A stretch of DNA of 64,000 bases, taken from positions 1 to 64,000 of the forward strand of contig JAJYOU010000014.1 in the NCBI GenBank assembly GCA_021795965.1, read 5' to 3'. Numbering within the stretch: position 1 is the stretch's first letter; each line of letters begins with the position of its first letter. A program made the position numbers and the translations under genes. This DNA is from Chloroflexota bacterium (GTDB lineage: Bacteria > Chloroflexota > Anaerolineae > Anaerolineales > Villigracilaceae). Positions 9,365-17,318 of the stretch are shown one piece after another. The notes beneath the pieces were generated by a model, which did no database searches, had not been told where the DNA came from, and saw only the letters and a program-made list of their open reading frames with translations.

Positions 9365-10306
9365 CTATTTCAATAAAAATGAAGATGTGACCGCCAGCAA
9401 TGCCAGCACAAAGGACATGCCCAGCAGTTCGGGCACGCGGAAGAGGCGCAGTTTGGCGATGCGTGTTTCGACGACTGCGACGATCAGCCCCAGGAGGACT
9501 AATTTAAGAATCAGCGTCAGGACTGCGACTGCCAGCGCGACGGGGGTGAGCGTGGCTGCCAAACCCCAGGGGATGAAGAGGTTCGCCAGCAGCGTGAAGA
9601 AGATGACCAGTTTCAGCCAGGATGCCCATTCGATCAGCGCCAGGTAGCGACCTGAATATTCGAGGATCATGGCTTCGTGGATCATGGTCAATTCCAGGTG
9701 GGTGGAAGGATTATCCACGGGCAGGCGCCCGGTCTCAGCCAGCGAGACGATAAAGAGCGCGGCAAAAGCCATCAGGTGACCCGGGCTGATGGCGACGCCT
9801 GGATTTGCCAAGGTGGCAGTCACAATGCGCCCGAGATTGGTCGAGCCGGCGCCGAGCGCCAACCCGAAGATGGCAAGCGCAATTGTCGGCTCAGAGAGCG
9901 CCGCGACGGTCATTTCGCGGCTCGAACCCATCCCGCCGAAAGCAGTGCCGGGGTCCAGCCCAGCCAGCGCCAGGAAGAAAGTTCCCAGCAGGAGCAGGTA
10001 GACCACCACCAGTAAATCACCCACGTTATCAAAGGGCAGCGGCGCAGCCAGCAGCGGAATCAGGAAAGTCACCGCCAGCGCGCTGGTAAAGACAATATAG
10101 GGCGCCACCCGAAACAGCCAGGATGCGTTGTTCGACATGACCACTTCTTTGCCAAATAATTTTCTGAGTTCAAAGTAAGGCAGCCAGACCGGTGCGCCGC
10201 GCCGGTTTTGCAGGCGGGCTTTCAGCCAGCGCACAAAACCAACCAGCCCCGGTGCGAGCAGCAGCGCCAGCAGCGCCTGTCCAATTTCCAGGAGATAAGC
10301 ATTCAT
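9365..10306 (-). CDS. Hydrogenase-4 C-like / NuoH-family membrane subunit
   Basis: A 313-aa integral membrane subunit of the NuoH/HycD/HyfC family that connects the hydrophilic Fe-S arm to the ion-pumping arm. The N-terminal LLAPGLVGFVRWLKARLQNRRGAP and the loop ELTMIHEAMILEYSGRYLAL with conserved acidic residues are typical. About eight hydrophobic helices are visible. The ATG is preceded by GGAG. It sits 13 bp downstream of the HyfB-like gene in the same operon. Confidence 0.9.
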   Translation of the reverse strand: MNAYLLEIGQALLALLLAPGLVGFVRWLKARLQNRRGAPVWLPYFELRKLFGKEVVMSNNASWLFRVAPYIVFTSALAVTFLIPLLAAPLPFDNVGDLLVVVYLLLLGTFFLALAGLDPGTAFGGMGSSREMTVAALSEPTIALAIFGLALGAGSTNLGRIVTATLANPGVAISPGHLMAFAALFIVSLAETGRLPVDNPSTHLELTMIHEAMILEYSGRYLALIEWASWLKLVIFFTLLANLFIPWGLAATLTPVALAVAVLTLILKLVLLGLIVAVVETRIAKLRLFRVPELLGMSFVLALLAVTSSFLLK

Positions 10307-10319
10307 GCAAAAGTCTCCA

Positions 10320-12350
10320 TTAAAACCATCTTGCAGCCAAAAGTAAAATGATCAAAATGATGATGATGTAAGCCAGGTAGAGATAAAGCGAGCCCGCCTG
10401 CAATTTGCGCACCTGGCGCGCAGTGAAACGAATCAAGCGCAGGATGGGATCGTAAAGCCAGCGCTCAAAGAGGGGCGTGATTTCGCTCCTGTATTCGATC
10501 GACTGGACGAAGTATTTTGAGTCGGGGTGGAAATCAATCGTCACATCCCTGGACGGGCGATAAAGTTCGGCGAAGATGCGCCGCAGGGGTTCGGCAAACG
10601 AGGTGGCGGTATATTCCATGCGCGCGGTTTGTCCCACCCGTCCACAGCCCCAGGTGTCGCCGCGGCGCAGCTGCCAGTTGACGCGCAGAAGCCGCATGAT
10701 GAGCGGGGTCAGCCCGAGCAGGATCAGCAGACCGAGAAATACCAGCGGCGAGGACATTTGTCCAAAAGCGCCGGGTGTTTGCAGATGGAGATTAAACGTG
10801 AACGCGGCGCGCGTATCGGGCAGACCGCCCAACCCGGTTATCACTCCGCCGATCAGGCGGACAACCGCGAAGGGAGCCAGTCCCAGCCCGATGCAAGCCA
10901 GCGCCAGGATGCCCATGCCAACCTGCATCGAGAGCGGCGACTCGTGGGCGTGTTCGGCAGCCTCTGAACGCGGCAGCGCGAGAAACGTGATGCCAAAAGC
11001 TTTGACGAAACATGCCGCTGCCAGCCCGCTGGTCAGCGCCAGCATGCCGACTGCGACCGGCATCAGCAGGGCAACTTCAGGCACGGGCAGGTTGAATCCG
11101 CCCAGCAGGGATTGGAAAACGAGCCACTCGGAGGCAAATCCATTCAGCGGCGGCAGGGCGGAGATGGCGGCGGAGCCAATCAGGAAGAAGAGCGCCGTCC
11201 AGGGCATATTCTTGATCAAGCCGCCCAGTTCTTCCATGTTGCGCGTGTGCGTGGCATGCAAAACCGAACCCGCCCCCAGGAACAAGAGGCTTTTGAAACT
11301 GGCATGGTTAATCGTGTGATACAGTCCGCCGATGAAGCCGAGTGCGGCAAGAGTCATCATGCCGTAAGTGTGGAAAATCATGCCTGCGCCGATGCCGATC
11401 AGAATAATGCCGATATTCTCGACCGAGTGATACGCCAGCAGGCGTTTCAGATCATGTTCCATGAGCGCATACAGGACGCCCAGCAGCGCCGAGACCGAGC
11501 CCACCCCGAGGATGATCCCTCCCCACCAGACCGGTCCACCACCGAGCAAATCCAGCGCGACGCGCAGAATGCCATAGATGCCCATCTTGATCATGACCCC
11601 CGACATCAGCGCGGAGACATGGCTCGGTGCGGCGGGATGCGCCATCGGCAGCCAGATGTGGAGCGGCACGATGCCCGCTTTCGAGCCGAAGCCGAGAAAT
11701 GTCAGCAGGAATACCAGGCTGCGGCTGGCAGCGGAAAGCGAAGCGGCAGAGGTACGCAAATCGGAGAACGCGCCTGAGCCGCCGTTCATCAGGACGATGA
11801 ATCCGCCCATCAGCAGCGCCAGCCCGATATGCGTCATCGCCAGGTACCAGATGCCCGCGCGAACCGTGCCGGCTTCCCTGGATTCGGTCATGACCAGGAA
11901 ATACGAAGTGAGCGACATGCCTTCCCACATCAACAGAAAGGTCAGGACGTTATCTGCAAAGGTGACCAGGCTCATCGTCAGCAGGAACAGGTTGAGCGCC
12001 AGACCCAGCAGGCGCAGGGAGGCGCTGCCGTCCTCGTAGACTTCCGAGTAACCCGCGCCGTAAATTGAGGAGGGAATCGCGCCCAGGCCGATGATTATTA
12101 AAAAGAATGCGCCGAGCGGGTCAAGCCGCAAAGCCAGTCCGCCCGCCAGGGGTAAAAGGTCCGGGACGGAGAGCGTGAACGGCGTGCCTGAAAGGATGAC
12201 GTTGGCAGCGAGTGCGAATCCCGCGCCAGCGCCTATCACTGCCCCCAGCGCCACCAGTCCTCGCCCGAGGCTGCCGCGTCCGCCTGAGAGAGCGACCAGC
12301 GCTCCGAGGCAGTAGGCTGAAACCATGATGAGAAAGAGAGTTTGCATCAT
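10320..12350 (-). CDS. Proton-translocating antiporter-like subunit, HyfB/NuoL type
   Basis: Large (676 aa) Mrp-antiporter-like subunit, the second ion-pumping module of the complex. Conserved features include GFGSKAGIVPLHIWLPMAHPAAPSH, the YHSVENIGIILIGIG segment and the TINHASFKSLLFLGAG helix with the NuoL-type Lys. The length and the C-terminal hydrophobic anchor (LYLAYIIIILIILLLAARW) agree with HyfB/HycC rather than a stand-alone antiporter. It begins just after the Fe-S subunit gene. Confidence 0.9.
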   Translation of the reverse strand: MMQTLFLIMVSAYCLGALVALSGGRGSLGRGLVALGAVIGAGAGFALAANVILSGTPFTLSVPDLLPLAGGLALRLDPLGAFFLIIIGLGAIPSSIYGAGYSEVYEDGSASLRLLGLALNLFLLTMSLVTFADNVLTFLLMWEGMSLTSYFLVMTESREAGTVRAGIWYLAMTHIGLALLMGGFIVLMNGGSGAFSDLRTSAASLSAASRSLVFLLTFLGFGSKAGIVPLHIWLPMAHPAAPSHVSALMSGVMIKMGIYGILRVALDLLGGGPVWWGGIILGVGSVSALLGVLYALMEHDLKRLLAYHSVENIGIILIGIGAGMIFHTYGMMTLAALGFIGGLYHTINHASFKSLLFLGAGSVLHATHTRNMEELGGLIKNMPWTALFFLIGSAAISALPPLNGFASEWLVFQSLLGGFNLPVPEVALLMPVAVGMLALTSGLAAACFVKAFGITFLALPRSEAAEHAHESPLSMQVGMGILALACIGLGLAPFAVVRLIGGVITGLGGLPDTRAAFTFNLHLQTPGAFGQMSSPLVFLGLLILLGLTPLIMRLLRVNWQLRRGDTWGCGRVGQTARMEYTATSFAEPLRRIFAELYRPSRDVTIDFHPDSKYFVQSIEYRSEITPLFERWLYDPILRLIRFTARQVRKLQAGSLYLYLAYIIIILIILLLAARWF

Positions 12351-12359
12351 AAAATAAGG

Positions 12360-12878
12360 TTACTTCCTGGGCATGCGGTCGAGGGCGGCTAAAATCCCGC
12401 GCAGAATATCGGCGGGTTCGGGCGGACAGCCCGGGACGAAGACATCCACCGGCACGAATTTGTCCACGCTGCCGGCGACGGCATAACTTCCTTTAAAGAC
12501 TCCGCAGGTTTTGGCGCAGTCTCCCACCGCCACCACCAGTTTCGGCGCGGGCGTGGCTTCGTAGGTTTTGCGGAGCGGGATTTCCATGTTGCGCGTGACC
12601 GGACCCGTGACGAGCAGCAGATCTGCATGGCGCGGCGACGCGACAAAATGAATCCCGAAACGTTCGCTATCGTAGACCGGGCTGGTGAGACCCGTGATTT
12701 CAATCTCGCAGCCGTTGCATGAACCCGCATCCACATCGCGGATGGCGAGAGCGCGTCCGAGCAGGTGTTTGGTCTTCTGATCCACCGCGTGCACCAGTTG
12801 GATGATCTCGTCATCATCTGGTCCGAGAGTTTCGGTGACCAAGCCGGTTTTGAAGATTTTTTGAAAGAGAGCGGGCAT
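12360..12878 (-). CDS. Hydrogenase-4 I-like / NuoB-like Fe-S subunit
   Basis: Small (172 aa) Fe-S subunit of the group 4 hydrogenase/NuoB family. All four cysteines expected for the proximal [4Fe-4S] cluster are present: DAGSCNGCE (two), GDCAKTC and PGCPPEP. The electron-transfer site is therefore intact, in contrast to the partner large subunit, which has lost its Ni ligands. It is first in the operon, and no separate HyfA/HyfH ferredoxin gene is present. An AAGGAA ribosome site precedes the ATG. Confidence 0.9.
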   Translation of the reverse strand: MPALFQKIFKTGLVTETLGPDDDEIIQLVHAVDQKTKHLLGRALAIRDVDAGSCNGCEIEITGLTSPVYDSERFGIHFVASPRHADLLLVTGPVTRNMEIPLRKTYEATPAPKLVVAVGDCAKTCGVFKGSYAVAGSVDKFVPVDVFVPGCPPEPADILRGILAALDRMPRK

Positions 12879-12894
12879 AAGTGAGTTCCTTGTA

Positions 12895-12920
12895 AAAAGT
12901 AAAAGCCCTGAAAGGGCTTT
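12895..12920 (-). terminator. Intrinsic terminator after the arsR-like gene
   Basis: Read on the minus strand, an 8-bp stem AAAGCCCT/AGGGCTTT with a 3-nt loop is followed by TTACTTTTT. It lies between the ArsR-like gene and the Ehr operon, so it probably separates the two transcripts or attenuates read-through. The rest of the gap (12921-13033) is G/C-rich with short repeats of GGGTT and GTTGAC and no clear promoter. Confidence 0.7.
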
Positions 12921-13033
12921 GGGAATTCCGACGGGGTTAGCTGACGGGTTCGGGTTCCAAAAGTGACCCTACCGGGGTTGACCCGGATTCACCCCAAGTT
13001 GACTGGGTTCCCCGCGTTGGCAGACTTAAGAAT

Positions 13034-13408
13034 TTAGTTGTGATCCATGAATGCTGCATGCTTTGAATGATTGTCTTGCGCGTTTTCCTCTTCCATCAAT
13101 TCGAGGGTCGAGCGGTTATCGATCAGGTGATTGGTAAATATCCGCCGGGCAACATCCAGCAATTCCAAAATTTCAGGGTCGCGAACGCGATAATAGACCG
13201 TCGTTCCAGCTTTGCGGCTCTCGACGATGTTCTTGTGACGCAAAACGGACAAGTGCTGCGATACGCTCGACGATTCAATCCCGAGCTGATCCTGGAGCTG
13301 GGTCACGCTCAATTCATCCGTCCCGAGCATTTCCAATATTTTGATGCGTGCCGGGTGGGCTAATGCCTTGAAAAATTCAGCTTTAAAATTTCGCAGTGGA
13401 TCCTGCAT
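13034..13408 (-). CDS. ArsR/SmtB-family winged-helix regulator
   Basis: A 124-aa DNA-binding repressor-type protein. The fold is clear: HPARIKILEML, then the recognition helix region SVTQLQDQLGIESSSVSQHL and the wing RKAGTTVYYRV. There is no cysteine anywhere, so the classical ELCVCD metal site is missing. The C-terminal tail is His-rich (HSKHAAFMDHN) and could bind metal, but that is inference. It lies upstream of the Ehr operon in the same direction but is separated from it by a terminator, so it may control itself, the complex, or both. Confidence 0.88.
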   Translation of the reverse strand: MQDPLRNFKAEFFKALAHPARIKILEMLGTDELSVTQLQDQLGIESSSVSQHLSVLRHKNIVESRKAGTTVYYRVRDPEILELLDVARRIFTNHLIDNRSTLELMEEENAQDNHSKHAAFMDHN

Positions 13409-13441
13409 GCAGACAAGCCCTCGGGGAATATGAATATCTTG

Positions 13442-13492
13442 AAATCTTTGAATATTTGCAGCTGATTATAATCAAAGATTTGCATACGTCAA
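13442..13492 (-). promoter_or_regulatory. Promoter and inverted-repeat operator of the arsR-like gene
   Basis: On the minus strand TTGACG (13492-13487) and TATAAT (13470-13465) are 16 bp apart, a good sigma-70 type promoter. A perfect 10-bp inverted repeat, AAATCTTTGA at 13442-13451 and TCAAAGATTT at 13472-13481, surrounds the -10 box with a 20-bp gap. That placement suits autorepression by the ArsR-like protein. Binding is inferred. Confidence 0.65.
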
Positions 13493-13534
13493 GAGAAAAT
13501 CCTGCCCGCATGTGGGGAAAACGATGACGATCAC

Positions 13535-13735
13535 TTATTCCGCTTTGCCAGGCCAATTCATGCCGTAGCGTTCTTTGCCCACATCCACCGTTTCACCCAA
13601 GGTCAGCTTGAGGCGGTCAAAGTCAATCTTGCCATCTTCGGTGCGGGCTTCCGGGAAGAGGTTGAGCAATTCTTGCCGCTTTTCATCGGTCAGGTCCATT
13701 GAGCGTAGGTCAAGTTTTTCGGGTTGGTCGGGCAT
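13535..13735 (-). pseudogene. Truncated N-terminus of a type III-like DNA methyltransferase (copy A)
   Basis: A 66-aa ORF matching only the start of Mod-type adenine methyltransferases: SMDLTDEKRQELLNLFPEA, DGKIDFDRLKL and YGMNWPGKAE correspond to the region ahead of the catalytic domain in the complete Mod at 3288-5210 (LFPNALTE, IDFDILKQEL, YQFTWPDKRK). It stops right after this block, so there is no catalytic domain. A good TAGGAGA ribosome site precedes the ATG and it could still be translated. It is a remnant of an older R-M locus, and a near-copy sits on the other side of the Abi gene. Confidence 0.75.
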
Positions 13736-13848
13736 GAAGTTCTCCTAAGAAAATCACCACTATCCACAAGAAAGGCACGAAGAAAGAAAAGCTTTCCTAC
13801 TTTGTTTTTGTGGACGGTGAAATTCATCGTCTATTTTGATGTTAATAG

Positions 13849-14760
13849 TTACTTCCAGATCGGGCAGTTTTTCCAATCGGTTGGAAATCCCATTGAATAC
13901 AATGGAATATCTGGATAGGCTTGTAGCAACATTTCTAGGCGGTTTTGCCAGTCGCCTTGTGGATCAATGAAACCCAACAAGTATCGCAGCAGCGCTAACA
14001 CTGCATAAACTCTGCGGTTATCCATACCTTGGGGTATATAAAACTCCGGATGATGTTTTGTATCTGGAATAAAGGGTCGAATCGGTAGTTCCCGGTTCCA
14101 TAAGCGCCCGTGATGTGCGCAGACATTGCGGATGTAATTAATTGTCTTTAACCAAGACAGCAGAACCGGTGGATAAAGATCAAAAGCGCGCGCCAATTGT
14201 TTTTGCTCTGTTCGATCTAAGTGGCGAAACAAGGTAAACAACTGGCCAAATGTCATGACTTCCACTGCCATCCATAGAGGTAGACGCGGTTCACTGGTAT
14301 ATTTCCCCTGAAATCGCGCTACGAATTCCTCGCTGCTACGTCTGACTGCTTCATCCACTTCGTACATCAATTGGGAAAAATCGCTCTGTGTGAACCCTAA
14401 CTGGTAAGTATTGATGTCACAATATCCAAAAGGACCATATAAAAGCGTACATTGTTCTACCATTCTTGTGCGTAGAATTGCCACTTCAACGTATTCTACG
14501 GCGTCCATAATGAGAAGACGCAGTTGCCGGTCAAATATGTAACGCCTCCAAACCATATCAAACGTTGTACCAGCTGCAAAACGTTCACTTCCTGTGGTCG
14601 GATCAAACTGCTTAAACGGATACCAGTAAGCACTTAGTCGGTAATAATTTACCACACTCAGGTGGCTGACAAGTGTTTTTTTATCTACGTTAAGGAGACC
14701 ACGGTCTAACAATCTTTGAGCTTGCTGTTCAAATGAAAGAGCTGGTTTTGTATAATGCAT
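13849..14760 (-). CDS. Abi_2-family (AbiD/AbiF-like) abortive infection protein
   Basis: A 303-aa protein of the Abi_2 family, associated with phage exclusion. The N-terminal LSFEQQAQRLLDRGLL and YYRLSAYWYPFK followed by RRYIFDRQLRLLIMDAVEYVEVAIL are the family pattern. Near residue 215 the motif RNVCAHHGRLWNR has the R-x4-6-H form of HEPN ribonucleases, suggesting an RNA-cleaving toxin activity (inference). A GGGGGAG ribosome site lies just before the ATG. It stands alone between two methyltransferase fragments, so it appears to be cargo in a defence hotspot. Confidence 0.87.
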   Translation of the reverse strand: MHYTKPALSFEQQAQRLLDRGLLNVDKKTLVSHLSVVNYYRLSAYWYPFKQFDPTTGSERFAAGTTFDMVWRRYIFDRQLRLLIMDAVEYVEVAILRTRMVEQCTLLYGPFGYCDINTYQLGFTQSDFSQLMYEVDEAVRRSSEEFVARFQGKYTSEPRLPLWMAVEVMTFGQLFTLFRHLDRTEQKQLARAFDLYPPVLLSWLKTINYIRNVCAHHGRLWNRELPIRPFIPDTKHHPEFYIPQGMDNRRVYAVLALLRYLLGFIDPQGDWQNRLEMLLQAYPDIPLYSMGFPTDWKNCPIWK

Positions 14761-14772
14761 ATCTCCCCCTGA

Positions 14773-15230
14773 TTAAATGAAAACCTGCCATATTTGAGCT
14801 TGCCTTATTAGGGTAGAGGCTTGGCAGGTATACTGTAAATGTATTATAACTCTTATATATATATTGTCAATACTGTGGATTATCCATTTAGGGAATTGAA
14901 GGATCATATTATTCTTCACTATTATAAATAGATTTCTATTTTCTGTGTGTTGATCCAACCTATGGCTTATTTCATCCCGCAAAGCATCTTTTTGCCGATC
15001 CAATTCCCGGATATCCTCATCATAATTATGCCAAGCTGTATCATGTTTGGTTTCCGACTTTCGCAGTTCTCTCTGACGTTCCAGATTCTCAGGCAAAGCC
15101 ATCCTGAGGCGGGCAAAGTCAATCTTGCCGTCTTCCGTACAGGCTTCCGGGAAGAGGATTAACAGTTCCTGTTTCTTTCCTTCGGTCAAATCCATGGAGC
15201 TTAAGTCAAATTATTCGGGTTGGTTGGGCA
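14773..15230 (-). pseudogene. Decayed N-terminus of a DNA methyltransferase (copy B)
   Basis: The 140-aa track ORF (14773-15195) begins MDLTEGKKQELLILFPEACTE and DGKIDFARLRMAL, nearly the same as copy A at 13535-13735. The DNA match extends upstream to about 15230, but the frame is broken. Where copy A reads PDQPEKLDL, copy B reads PNQPE-stop-FDL (AAA changed to TAA), and the original ATG is TTG. After about 40 codons it diverges into a charged, coiled-coil-like stretch (ELDRQKDALRDEISHRLDQH). I read it as a pseudogene fused to unrelated sequence. Confidence 0.7.
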
Positions 15231-15240
15231 AAGTCTCAAT

Positions 15241-15306
15241 TCTTGTGTCTCACTTGTGAGAGACAAAATAGATTGTGTCTCACATTTAGCGATATGTGAG
15301 ACACAA
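15241..15306. repeat. Cluster of GTGTCTCAC palindromes
   Basis: A perfect inverted repeat has 13-bp arms, TTGTGTCTCACAT (15273-15285) and ATGTGAGACACAA (15294-15306), with an 8-nt loop. Just before it is a second palindrome, TCTCAC-TT-GTGAGA (15248-15261), within TTGTGTCTCAC. Three of the four half-sites carry the word GTGTCTCAC in one orientation or the other. No T-run follows, so it is not an obvious terminator. It may be an operator cluster or a small palindromic repeat element. The rest of 15307-15443 shows nothing. Confidence 0.7.
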
Positions 15307-15443
15307 AATCAAACGATTTTCCTCGCACTCGTAAAATGTGGATCCGAAGTTGTTTTTTTGGGTCATTCGGTGTTCCAGGACAGAGATCAGATCATCCTTT
15401 GTCTGCCGGACGACCCTGTTCAGCCCGCTTATTGCGCCAGGAA

Positions 15444-15941
15444 TCACTCAACCTTGATAAATTTTTCCGCGGGGGTGTTGCAAACCGGGCAGTTGCCCTC
15501 GAACTTGCCGGCGTGGGTGTAGCCGCAGATCGGGCAGACATAAAATTCCTGCACCGGAGTGTTGGGATCCATATGCTCGAGTGCGTAGCGATAAAGCGCT
15601 TCGTGCACTTTTTCCACTTCATAAGCCCAGTTTAAGCTCGTCCTGGCTTTCTTATCGCCTTCGGCTTCTGCATCTTTAATCATGGGGGGATACATGGTGA
15701 CCACTTCGTAATTCTCGCCGGCGATGGCGGTTTTAAGATTTTCCAGGGTTGATTTGACCCCACCCAGCGCTTTTAAGTGATTTTGAGCATGGATGGATTC
15801 GGCTTCCGCGGCAGCGCGAAAAAGCCTGGCGATTTGAGCGTAGCCTTCCTGATCAGCTTTTTTGGCAAAAGCGGTGTACTTGCGGCTGGCTTGTGATTCG
15901 CCGGCAAACGCATCTTCAAGATTTTTGCTGGTTTTCGACAT
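15444..15941 (-). CDS. Rubrerythrin
   Basis: A 165-aa non-haem iron peroxidase that reduces hydrogen peroxide in anaerobes. The N-terminal four-helix domain carries the di-iron ligands (AFAGESQASRKY, AEAESIHAQNH, AGENYEV, EVEKVHEALY). The C-terminal rubredoxin-like domain has two pairs, CPICG and CPVCN. The order (di-iron then rubredoxin) is the classical form. A clear AAGGAGA ribosome site precedes the ATG. It stands alone and supports an anaerobic lifestyle with oxidative stress protection. Confidence 0.95.
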   Translation of the reverse strand: MSKTSKNLEDAFAGESQASRKYTAFAKKADQEGYAQIARLFRAAAEAESIHAQNHLKALGGVKSTLENLKTAIAGENYEVVTMYPPMIKDAEAEGDKKARTSLNWAYEVEKVHEALYRYALEHMDPNTPVQEFYVCPICGYTHAGKFEGNCPVCNTPAEKFIKVE

Positions 15942-16147
15942 GCTATTCTCCTTGAGTTCCGATCTGATTTAAGCAGGTTTCGCGTCATCAATTCCAAAAT
16001 ATTCTGTCCATGCCCTGGCTGACCTGATTGCTTGTCCCGGCTGAAACATGACGGCGGGGGTGTGGACGAAATCCTGCAGCCTGATTCTATTTTACATCAG
16101 AAGATGCGCATTCAGGCTTGGTTCTGAGAAGCAAGGCGTCCCTTCAT

Positions 16148-16285
16148 TTAATACATTTGATAGAGGCTGAACCTGACCCGCTGGAGGTGCTCTGAAAGCC
16201 AGGGTCGCCAGAATTCCAGCAGATCGCCGCTTTCATAACGCAGCAATGAAATAAGCGCCTGGCTTGTGGTTGGGAATCCTGCCAT
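16148..16285 (-). CDS. Possible small protein (45 aa), unrecognised
   Basis: A short open frame missed by the track, in the 15942-16391 gap. It begins MAGFPTTSQALISLLRYESG and ends with an aromatic/basic tail (RVRFSLYQMY). TAAGGAA lies 10-11 nt before the ATG. The amino-acid composition looks protein-like, but I know no family. It could also be the tail end of a decayed gene. The rest of this gap shows nothing recognisable. Confidence 0.3.
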   Translation of the reverse strand: MAGFPTTSQALISLLRYESGDLLEFWRPWLSEHLQRVRFSLYQMY

Positions 16286-16391
16286 GTCAGGAAATTCCTT
16301 ACAAATTACTTTCTTTTATCATTGAAAAACCTGCCAAGTGCCACTGTACAAACGTCTCGAAACTCGTTAAAGTAAAATCAGCCTGGAGAAA

Positions 16392-17318
16392 ATGATGAAG
16401 CGAATACGATTTTTGTTTATTTTTGTTTTTCTGATCTCTGCCTGCTCACAAATCAACAACGCCACGCCCGTCCCTGTCATTGATTTGACCAATCTCCAAC
16501 CACTTCCAACAGCCGTCGATACGAATGTTAAACCGCTGCGGGTTGCGATTGCGGCAGTTTTTTCGCCGCAGGGATCCGCCGAGAGTTATGCCCCCCTGCT
16601 GGAATATCTCAGCACCAAACTCGGTCGCCCGGTTGAACGCGTCCAGCGCAGAACCTACGCCGAGGTCAATGATCTGTTGCGCACCGGTGACGTGGACCTG
16701 GCTTTTGTCTGCACCAGTTCATACCTGCTGGGGCATGCACAGTTTGGGCTGGAGCTGCTGGTAGTGCCGCAGGTGCATGGCAAAACAACCTACCATGCCG
16801 ATATTATCGTGGCAACCAAAAGCCCTGCCAAAGAATTCGCTGACTTGAAAGGCAAAATCTTTACCTTTACTGATCCGACCTCGTTCACCGGGCGCGTTTA
16901 CCCCACCTACCTGCTGCAAAAAATGGGCACTTCCCCCGAATCATTTTTCAGCCAGACTTTTTTTTCTTACAGTCACGATAAAGCCATCTATGCGGTCGCA
17001 GAAGGTCAGGCGGATGCAGCCTCGGTGGACAGCATGGTCTACGATTTTGCGCTCAAACGCGACCCCTCCCTGGCGGATCGCATCCGCATCATCCACATTT
17101 CGCCTGCTTTTGGTATTCCGCCGGTGGTGGTCAGCCCATCCATCCGCCCAGAATTGCGGACCGCCTTGACCGATATCCTGCTGGGCATGAACCTCGATCC
17201 AGCAGGTTTGATCGCCCTGCATGCACTCGATTACGACCGTTTTATCGCAAGCAGCGATGACAAATACCAGAGCGCGAAGGAAGTTGAATCGTCTGTAAAC
17301 TTGAGCAGCAATCCATGA
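16392..17318 (+). CDS. PhnD-like periplasmic substrate-sensing lipoprotein
   Basis: A 308-aa lipoprotein: the N-terminus MMKRIRFLFIFVFLISACSQ has a lipobox ending in Cys. The mature part is a phosphate/phosphonate-binding-like (PhnD) domain, with LRVAIAAVFSPQGSAESYAP, DLAFVCTSSYLLG and FTDPTSFTGRVYPTYLL. No permease or ATPase gene follows. Instead its stop overlaps the start of a histidine kinase by 4 bp (ATGA), so it most likely serves as the ligand-sensing part of that kinase. In TtrS-type sensors this domain is fused to the kinase; here it is a separate protein (inference from context). Confidence 0.85.
   Translation: MMKRIRFLFIFVFLISACSQINNATPVPVIDLTNLQPLPTAVDTNVKPLRVAIAAVFSPQGSAESYAPLLEYLSTKLGRPVERVQRRTYAEVNDLLRTGDVDLAFVCTSSYLLGHAQFGLELLVVPQVHGKTTYHADIIVATKSPAKEFADLKGKIFTFTDPTSFTGRVYPTYLLQKMGTSPESFFSQTFFSYSHDKAIYAVAEGQADAASVDSMVYDFALKRDPSLADRIRIIHISPAFGIPPVVVSPSIRPELRTALTDILLGMNLDPAGLIALHALDYDRFIASSDDKYQSAKEVESSVNLSSNP

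Noticed and set aside
15241-15306. CRISPR array
   Set aside because: The palindromes are adjacent inverted repeats without regular spacers or repeated units of CRISPR length.
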